Shown here in pieces: positions 55,554-64,000 of a DNA stretch of 64,000 nt. How positions within the stretch are numbered: the first letter of the stretch is position 1; each line of letters begins with the position of its first letter. The translations under genes and the position numbers were made by a program. The notes beneath the pieces were generated by a model. The model was not told where the DNA came from. It was given only the letters and a program-made list of their open reading frames with translations, and made no database searches. The stretch is from Glandiceps talaboti. Taxonomy: Eukaryota; Hemichordata; Enteropneusta; Spengelidae. Location of the stretch: the NCBI RefSeq assembly GCF_964340395.1, contig NC_135549.1, positions 19,679,342 through 19,743,341 on the forward strand. Direction: 5' to 3'.

Positions 55554-57617
55554 TTACCATGTAATGACACATGTCAAAGTATGTGTAACCGTAGGGTCTA
55601 CTTACATTATTGGGTTTATATGGGCATGGACAGGTTTGAGAGAGCGAATGATCGACCTGCGAAAACAAATTGACCAAAATATTTTCTCCTTAGCCCCCTC
55701 CCCTGCCGTAAATTCTACTCGTTCCCTAAATAACATGCTTAAATGGTTTATGCAATTACATCTGTGACAGTTAAAACACTTTCAAGTAGATCTGAAATTC
55801 AAAGTGTCACTGACTGATTTTTCAAATGCAATATGGAAAGTTGACATTTCATATGATCGAATACGGATGTGAAATTCATTTCACCCATCGTTATATTAGC
55901 CTTATTCTATGCAAGGTTACTTTGAAACATTTATACTACTTAGACAAGTACTATTGACGATTTGATATTGATACAGTAAACCTAGTGGAACCAAGTACAC
56001 AACCTCCAAAGAGAGAATATACATTTGCGGTGTTTGTCTTTCCAAGCGGTTAAGATAACAACATATGTATAACAGTAACGAGTGCATTCGTTGAATACTT
56101 TAGCGATTAAACCTTAAGAGAATAACACAATTGTGATGAACAAAAAATGTCATCTTATATAAAGAGGTACGATTCCTTTCACTCACATTAATTTCAGTGT
56201 CGGTCTACTCGAGACACTGGGTCTTCGTGATCATTCTCAGGTATGCCATAACTTTCCGACAGCATATGTCAGTTGAAGTCTACAATATTAATGCATAATG
56301 TCCTCCTTGGACTCACTTTATCATCAAAGATAGGAAATATGTTTCGAGTTCTTAGGCTATAATAGATACGGGACGTGATATTACAAATTGTCGCTGCTAT
56401 TGAATAGAAAGACGCAGTCTTTGTGAAAGACGTATGTGTACACCCTATCAAGTCTGATACGTTCTCTAGTGAGATCGTTATTCCGTAGGTACTCTCATCA
56501 GACAGATTTCATAATCTACCAATCAATTTTGAAGCTAATTCTAAACCCATTGCAATCAGTCCTGGAAATTCTAGATCACGTATTTCACTTAACGGACACC
56601 GTCTATATGCGTGAATGTGAAGTACAATTGCAATCTCAGTGCATCAGGAGTGTCGACAAAAATAAATGATTGAGTGTGTCGTACTGCATATCAATGGGAG
56701 ACGCGGATGACTTGCTCTGTTATTTTCTTTATTTCGTTTGGAAATCAATTGGCAATGGCATATCAACTCTGAAAGAAACAAACTGCTGTGCGAGGAGGTC
56801 ACACCAGCTTTGGCATTGTCTTAGATAAGTGTACATATGTAATGTCTTAGATAAGTGTACATAAATTATGTACGTAACAGTCGTCTAATTGCCAGCTGTT
56901 GTAGCTGGCCGGCATATGTGTTATAAGTGGTCCAAGAGGGTGTAATTGAGAGACGTGTTTATTTTTTACTGCATCGTAAATTAAAGTGTTTTGTTAGCAC
57001 ATGGTTATATTCACTATAAAACTTGTTGATGAAACCGGGGTTTCTAACTTTTAACTAAAACTTTCCAAGATCTGTAAAATCGATGCATTCGTTTGTATAT
57101 ACACGAGAATTTGTCGATTCTCAACAAATAAAGATTCAGATTAGATTTTCGTTTTAGCCATACCTTTTGTGGTCATCTTATCGGTAACAATCTCAATTCA
57201 TAATCTCGACAATGAATGCGAAATAAGGAGTTGGTTGAAATTTAAAGATTCGTGGCGATATTCCTAGCACACAATTCAGATCTTATAAATGACTGCATAC
57301 AAATTACCGACTTGTCCGTGTTACGGGCAGGACGCAAAGTTATTCACATTGGGTAATATAAATTCTAGTGTAGCGAGAGCCGATGTATTTCAATTACCCC
57401 GACAGCAATGTCATTCACAATTTGGAATACATAGACTCGGCTTACAGTAAACTGTGTGTGGATAGTTGGTCCTGTCGCTTTCAATGATCTTGTGTTGTCT
57501 TTGCAGAATCATTGTTAAACTAACAGGTGCTTAAGCTTTTCAATAGCAACGTTTTCTATGTTTTAGACACTGGTGTAGATGATCTCAAAGACAAGTTATT
57601 TTTACCTATATCGAGAT

Positions 57618-57718
57618 AGTCTGTGTCTAGTCTATCTGCTAGACCTCGGATGTTCTTCCGATACAATACGACACACGACCAAACATCGCTATCGAGGATG
57701 GAACATCCGAGGTCTAGC
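57618..57718 (+). repeat. Small hairpin element, copy 1
   Basis: An 18-bp perfect inverted repeat (57638-57655 and 57701-57718) with a 45-base loop that starts with the end of the conserved block TTCTTCCGATACAATA (57653-57668). The stem ends GCTAGAC/GTCTAGC, and a CTAGTCT-NN-CTGCTA flank (57627-57641) is shared with copy 2. Function unknown; it may be a small structured mobile element. Confidence 0.7.
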
Positions 57719-58103
57719 AAATGCCATCTCTGCAGTTGATGGATATAAATAAGTACCAATCAGAGAACCGAATTAGCGACAAGCACAAACAGAGGACAAT
57801 AGCTAATTTTTTCATGCATATTCAGTTTAAGGAGGGGCCTGTAAAAATAACCACCAATGCCTTAACTGATATGTGTGAATGACAACGTCTACACACTCAT
57901 CAAACTCACAATTAACATAAACTGATAAGACATAATAGTTAGTAATTTGTTATCATTTCATGATATTGGACATTAGTATTATAGAGCATTAGCATTATAG
58001 AGGTCATTGGTTATTGAATATATTAACATATATTTATGTATACATCATCCAACCCACAGCCATATGTCATCTCAATGGAATGTGAAGTCTGAAAATGATA
58101 TTA

Positions 58104-58190
58104 GCTAGACGTTCGGGCAAGCCCCCACTGCGAACTTATCGCTTATTGTATCGGAAGAAAGCCCGAACGTATAGCAGCAAGACTAGTCTG
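58104..58190 (-). repeat. Small hairpin element, copy 2 (inverted)
   Basis: A 15-bp inverted repeat with one mismatch (58104-58118 and 58161-58175) around a 42-base loop. Read on the minus strand it has the same order as copy 1: CTAGTCT flank, GCTANAC, stem, TTCTTCCGATACAATA (complement of 58144-58159), variable loop, stem, GTCTAGC. Stem bases differ from copy 1 but pairing is kept. Confidence 0.7.
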
Positions 58191-59673
58191 TGTCTTGCCT
58201 TCAAAGTTCAAATAATACCAGTGACATTAATCAGTTTACTGATATGAACATTCACTTACAAAAAAATCTAATAATATAAAGTACATTAATATGAAATATA
58301 CGGTCAGCCTGAAGGTTTATTCAATCTTTGACGCACGCAGAGTATTACCTCTAGAGCACAACAAAGGACATGGGCGAATACCATTCCAGCAGCAACAACA
58401 ACAGTGATAAGAGAAACGTTTACTAAACGCACAGCTGACTCCACGTATCTAATATGCAACTGAGTAAGAAGATGTTTTTTTTACGTTGTAGAGATTTCAC
58501 TGGTTTTCGAGAAGATTTTCAAAAATGGCTTTGCCGTTTCGATCAGTGTGCGTTCATGGCTACCAGTATCAATTTGCACTCCTTTCATTTAAGCTGAAAA
58601 AAAATTGTCTTTATCGTAGCCTTTGGGAACATCAATCTTTGAATATAAGGTTAAGTTGATCAAGGTTGACAAATTAACATTACATACATTGATTGACTGA
58701 TTGAAGTTGTAAATTCGCGACAATCATAAACCTCTTTTTTTCATAGTACTATTCATTAACGATACCTTTATCCATTCTATTGCAGTTACATGTAATAGTG
58801 CAAGTTAAATGAAGGTTACACGCCAAAGAATATTTGTTAATGACTGAATGTGATTTGAATGGACGTGATAATAAACTGTGACTGTGCAGACTGTTTATAC
58901 AAGTACAGTTTGAGCGGGATGAAGGTTGTTCATCGTTGATATCAGCAAAATAATATGTCGATGGTAAATATATTTGTAGAATGTCAAACTTTGATTTTAG
59001 AATCAATATGATAAACAACTGACAATTTAAATGAGGTTTTCCAATCGTAATCATAAATGTAGCACCCCAAATAGCACAATAAAGACCATTTAAATCTTAA
59101 AAGAGGCCATTTATATGTCTTTCCTATATCTAAAGAGCAAGAGATGACGTAGGTGGTAAAGGCTACTATGTATCAGTCACTACTACCACATACATCACAT
59201 GTTATCACGTCATATACATGGCGCCTTGACGGAACTAGCAACTGTGTGTACATATGGAGGAAGAGATTATAAATATAGGCTTAAAATACTAAATAACAAT
59301 AATGTTCTTTCGACAAACCTACAAAACTTCAAATGGTTGCTAATAAAGGGGTGGGGGATTACAACTGAAAATGTCATGTATTAATAGAAGAAGTTTATCT
59401 AACTTCACTATCCTAGTAACTTGTCATAGTGTTCTCAGTATCATCCCCGAATCTGAAACAAACTCGATGGCCGATACCTGAGTTGTTACCTATATTTTTT
59501 TGACGACAATACTCTCTCAAAAACATCACGTCATCGTTCATGCATTCCTTAATTATGCAAATGAACCAGGTTATTCAAATATCATTTAAAAACAAACTAG
59601 TAGGGTACATTTCTTAAAATGAAATATATAAATGTTTGTTAGATAGACGGTCATGTATCAGCCACTTCTTTTA
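58191..59673. other. No gene recognised
   Basis: AT-rich; the longest frame (101 codons, minus, 58749-59054) has no recognisable feature. Confidence 0.45.
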
Positions 59674-59950
<277 letters not shown>

Positions 59951-61078
59951 GATTTGCTTGCGTATGCTTAAAGGTACTCGGGACAACATTTATGTTTGCC
60001 TAATGTATCCATATCATTCAATTACTAGAGGAACTAATTATATTGATGTTGTGCTGGGGATTATGTTCCTCGCTGAAGATCTGTGCATGTTTAACAAAGT
60101 GCCGCATCTGAGTCATTGATACCTATTAGGCAACACGTTTCATTACAAAGTAATCGTGAATGAGCTAACGAGAAAGTTAAACAATTTTTGAAATATGATA
60201 TTTTGTATTTTGATATGAGTATGCCATTATATACTGTTCAATAAGAAATACACCAGCTAAGTGCCTTCCGGTCATCGTGTCAAACAACGAATATGCATTT
60301 TTTTAAAGCTATATCATTCGCATTTCAGTCTTTAAGAAAAATAGTCTCCTTGTATTTTGAGAAAAAACATGTAATTGATGGGTTTTTTATATTCCGAGGT
60401 GAATTGAGTCATTCCAATAAACATGTTATGGTATCAGGAACATTACGCTTAACATGCATCAGAACGATATATACATATGTTATATCAGTACCTTTGATCA
60501 AAATATCAACTCTGACTTTGCAACTGTCAAATTACATATCACGCTAACAAAAACATGTTTCTCTTCTGTCTATGAAGAAACCTCAAAAGTGGTAATGGAG
60601 ATGTGAGTATAGATAACGCTCTAGTTAGTAGTTCCATTACACATCAGAGATAAAGCAAAATACACTGATTGCCCCAGGTGAGATTGCGAAAATAAATGTC
60701 CCCACTACTTGTCTGAGTTGCTGCTGTATGGTGTTATTATATGCTTACTCATGGGGTAGTAAGTAATACATATAACTTATCTAAGAGTGTGTAATTTCCC
60801 TATTATTTTCAGTCTTAACTGCTATTCTTCTTTTTATTGAAAATTACACCATTTTTATTTCGCACGCAAGAATGTTTACTTAAGGGGAAAATCCAATCAA
60901 ATGACATTGCAATTTCTATTGATAAAATAAATGTATGACAAGAACTTTTTACCATTTTTGATTTCAATTATCTCTGGGGGTTTTAGCTTCAGAAATAAAA
61001 TGGTCATGTATGTCGCCATTTTGCCCTTAAATACTTCGTATTTAATACAGCGTCCGCCAGTATTCACGTTGAGAAATT

Positions 61079-61096
61079 GTGACGTCACGTCATCCT
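61079..61096 (-). promoter_or_regulatory. CRE-containing 18-mer (inverted copy)
   Basis: GTGACGTCACGTCATCCT is the exact complement of the 18-mer at 62989-63006 apart from its edge bases and contains the full CRE TGACGTCA (61080-61087). CGCCATTTT (61014-61022), a YY1-like site, lies about 60 bp away on the same relative side as in the other copy. Confidence 0.4.
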
Positions 61097-62463
61097 ATCA
61101 CTGAGGGGAAAGTATTTCAGCCAGTAGATGTTACCGGTTCCTGATCAATTTACCTGAGTTGCCCACGGGTGTGGCCATGATCAAAGAAGACATATACAAT
61201 GCTTTGAAATTGGTGTTTTAACTTCAAGTTTATAAGAAGGCAAGTTAGCGTCGTAAACTATCTTCAGTATGATTGTAATTTTTTTTGAAAACAATGCGTA
61301 ATTCGATTGTATGCTTTGCTTTCCGTGGTACTGAGAGTCGATTGTTTTCATTTTGATACATGCACATCTATATCAACGTGAAACAACGCAACACTATTAA
61401 TGTGAACACAGGTCGCGATCGTGCTTTGAAAGAAGAAGGCGAAACCGCCACGTGTCATTGTGCGGGTGTAATGAACCCAATCAAAAGAAAATGAAAGGGA
61501 TAGTTACCCGACAAAACATTCTGCTAAGACGAATTTGTGGTCTAATTTTGCTAAGGTTTGGAAAGGTCATAAAATGTAATGTGACGACACACGTTATGTC
61601 CGAACTATAAAAAAGCAACGTTCTGAAGGGGAACATAGCTTTCGCTATTGAGGTAGCCATGGAAAATCTGACTTCCGTATTTTTTCTAAAAGAAGGAAAT
61701 CATGCCATAGCGACTTTGAAAACCACATATCTTGGAGTACTTGTACGCGTAAAAATGGACCTTTCCAAGACTTTGTCACACCCCTCATCCATCCACGAAG
61801 AGTGGACTTGCCCACATTGTCGTTGGTGTTATAATGTATTGTGTTGTTTCTGCATGAGAAACCATAGGCGATACTCACCGGACCACTGTATGTTCGATGG
61901 GTACACAAATATTACAAAGAACTCGCCATCGTCAATATTTTCGAAATTCTAGCGATGTCGACAACGGTTTTGTTCTCCTCATAAATTACTTGTACATGGT
62001 TGTCGAGACAATTTCTTCGATTTTATCTCATCTGACATAGAACTGAAGGTATCATGATGCCAAATCTACAAAGGCTAGCTAACTAGACATGTACAGTCCA
62101 CGAAATTTATGCGTTTCAACAACAACAGCACAATGCTATAATTTCTCTTCTGCAAACGACATGATATCCAACATATCTCAAGCGACAGTAATTAATTTGA
62201 ATGAATTACGGAAAAACAAAGGAAACAGTGTGTACACATGATTGAAGTATAAAGGACTGATAAATACAATTTCCTGTTGAAAATACGTTTTGTAGAGATA
62301 GCAAAATGTTTGCTAAATAGAATAAATTCCTCGCTCACCCGCCGTCTTGATGTCATGCTCGGGTCACGGCTAATTGCAGCCAACATTTACAAAACCCAAT
62401 GAAATGCGAAAATCGTAACATTCATGCTAAAATGTAGCCAACTTGCTGTGCAATATTAACTTG

Positions 62464-62465
<2 letters not shown>

Positions 62466-62502
<37 letters not shown>
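62466..62502. repeat. (TA)n microsatellite
   Basis: About 18 TA units. Confidence 0.95.
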
Positions 62503-62504
<2 letters not shown>

Positions 62505-62988
62505 GCAATACCTATCCCAATCTGACCAGGTACTAATTATACTATAGTAACTTCAATATTAAAGTTCAAGATTATGCAGTATAGGCTTACAATTTGATCA
62601 AAACATATGCCATCATGTTTACAGAGCACACAGCCATCGGGAATTTCTATAAAAGTGGGCAATGTGTAACAACATGATTTTCACTCAATGCAACACGTCA
62701 AGATTTCCTTGGAAATCACTTGGTTTAAACATGAACCAATAATTACATAAATGTATGGTTTAAAGTGGTCCCGAATAAACTCAAGTGTAACTTGAACCAC
62801 TTTTTCTTTAGATAAATCAGTTTGCAGCCAAACTTTTTACACAATACTGGGTGTCTCTGTGGATGGCGAAAATGATTTACCTTCGTGCTGGAAATGATTA
62901 TTACATCCGTTATATTTACACCTTGGCATGTTTGTCAATGATGAACAGGTGCTACACACACCTAGATCTAGATGGCATTGAACGTTTA

Positions 62989-63048
62989 GGATGACGTGAC
63001 GTCACGAAAAATGGAGTTTTCCCAGCATCCTTTGTTCCCAAAATGGCG
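62989..63048 (+). promoter_or_regulatory. CRE palindrome plus YY1-like AAAATGGCGG
   Basis: AGGATGACGTGACGTCAC (62989-63005 region) includes the 12-bp palindrome CGTGACGTCACG (62995-63006). AAAATGGCG (63040-63048) follows after TTCCCAGCATCC. The ensemble resembles a TATA-less promoter, but no downstream gene is visible before the window ends, and the inverted match at 61079 suggests a dispersed repeat. Confidence 0.3.
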
Positions 63049-63559
63049 GTAACAGTGAGGCTCAACATAGCAGAATTTTGACATTTTAAAATCACATAAA
63101 CCTTAATGTTTTATGTTATTTCTAGAATTCACATACATGTCAATTGAAATCACAAAGTTGAGCTATCTAAAAGTGCAAATATATTTGATTAAACCTTCCT
63201 TTAAACAGTTCTTAGTGACGATTTCAAAGTAACTGGTTATTCATTCAAGACATAAATATAACACTAACTTCTATGTTTACTAAATTCCACACTGTGAAAC
63301 GAGTTCATTCAATCCATCAAATATAATGTACAGTTGTATTAACTCCCGATTTCCCTAGTATCTGTTAGTCGTTCTCCATGTTTGAAACTTGTTCCATAAA
63401 ATATGTAGACTATTTATCTTATTTCTTCTTACTTACTAACATCAGTGCGAATTATATCTAGATTTAAACTGAATGTCTCTTGTAAGTCATAGGTGTTTGG
63501 GCCTACACAAATTCTGAACTATAGCTATTATACATGATGTATTTAATTGGAAAAACAAT

Positions 63560-64000
63560 TATATGAAACTTTATGAAATGTGAAGTCTACTTAGTTAACA
63601 TATGCAAATTAACAATTTAGTTTATATGACACATGCACGTCTTTACCATCAATATATGACCTAGATTATCTGAAAAGAAAAGTGTTCATTTTAAAGATAT
63701 TGCCTAATTATCAAAATAATTACCTATGCAAATTGCACGTTACAAATAAAAAAGTACATAAACAACTTCATGTTTGTTATGGTTGATGGATGCACCAAGT
63801 TAAATGAAATTTGAAATTTGAAGTTTGCATTTTTAACATATAGCCTAACAAGAGTGTATGTGTGTTTTTCGTGACTGATGTAAGCACCAAATTATATGGA
63901 ATTTTAAGTGTGCATTCCAAAAGATATAGATTAATTACTTATAGTCGCTAATTATTAAAATTACCCATTAATAGTAAAAGCTATGTCAATAAAATTCTTG
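63560..64000 (+). repeat. Second ~140-bp satellite-like array, runs off the window
   Basis: GATATTGCCTAATT at 63696, a degenerate equivalent (ACATATAGCCTAAC) at 63836 (140 bp later) and again near 63923. CACCAAGTTAAATGAAATTT and CACCAAATTATATGGAATTT align with the 35-kb monomers. The last monomer is cut by the window end. Confidence 0.65.

Larger units (their letters stand above)
52145..57617. other. No gene recognised
   Basis: Minus-strand frames at 52204-52539 (111 codons) and 53821-54141 (106 codons) are without family resemblance. A 21-bp sequence, TGTCTTAGATAAGTGTACAT plus A, is directly repeated at 56817 and 56843. Other sites are listed separately. Confidence 0.4.
59951..63559. other. 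No gene recognised outside listed sites
   Basis: A 97-codon plus-strand frame (61659-61952) contains a Cys-rich CPHCRWCYNVLCCFC segment, preceded by GCCATGG; without a second exon or family match it stays unassigned. Otherwise only the CRE pair and a (TA)n tract. Confidence 0.4.

Overview
The window looks like a mostly non-coding piece of a metazoan nuclear genome, probably a marine invertebrate. It is AT-rich and crowded with microsatellites. It has one spliced-type gene with an invertebrate peptide-GPCR look, tRNA-derived SINEs, a jockey/L2-type LINE and several MITE-like elements. Phylum and species cannot be fixed from the sequence alone. There are no operons, CRISPR arrays, rRNA genes or bacterial signals. 

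Layout. 1-12 kb: intergenic DNA with a tRNA-derived SINE (2465-2737), a foldback element with internal minisatellite (2965-3370) and microsatellites. 12-25 kb: long (TA)n tracts, two of them enclosing the same ~65-bp unit; the second copy (24 kb) also carries a 73-bp-arm palindrome in which each arm contains a hammerhead-ribozyme-like motif. The same stretch holds a partial MITE, a 42-45 bp minisatellite, a second SINE and a 377-bp element with terminal inverted repeats. 25.6-27.3 kb: a 5'-truncated, internally deleted LINE on the minus strand. 27-47 kb: gene desert with microsatellites, a ~141-bp satellite-like array interrupted by a TTAA-flanked MITE (35 kb), other duplicated repeats and a third SINE (46.2-46.55 kb). 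47.9-49.3 kb: the only convincing protein-coding gene, an intronless 7TM coding region for a 401-aa class A GPCR, with a strong splice acceptor just upstream and a polyadenylation signal downstream. 49.3-64 kb: another MITE copy, two related small hairpin elements with compensatory stem changes (57.6 and 58.1 kb), a pair of inverted CRE-containing repeats (61.1 and 63.0 kb) and a second satellite-like array at the right edge.

The most interesting items are the hammerhead-like palindrome inside (TA)n, the covarying hairpin pair, the nested MITE whose empty site survives in a neighbouring monomer, and the GPCR that lacks both cysteines of the usual TM3-ECL2 disulfide. All names come from motif recognition by eye; no database search was possible.
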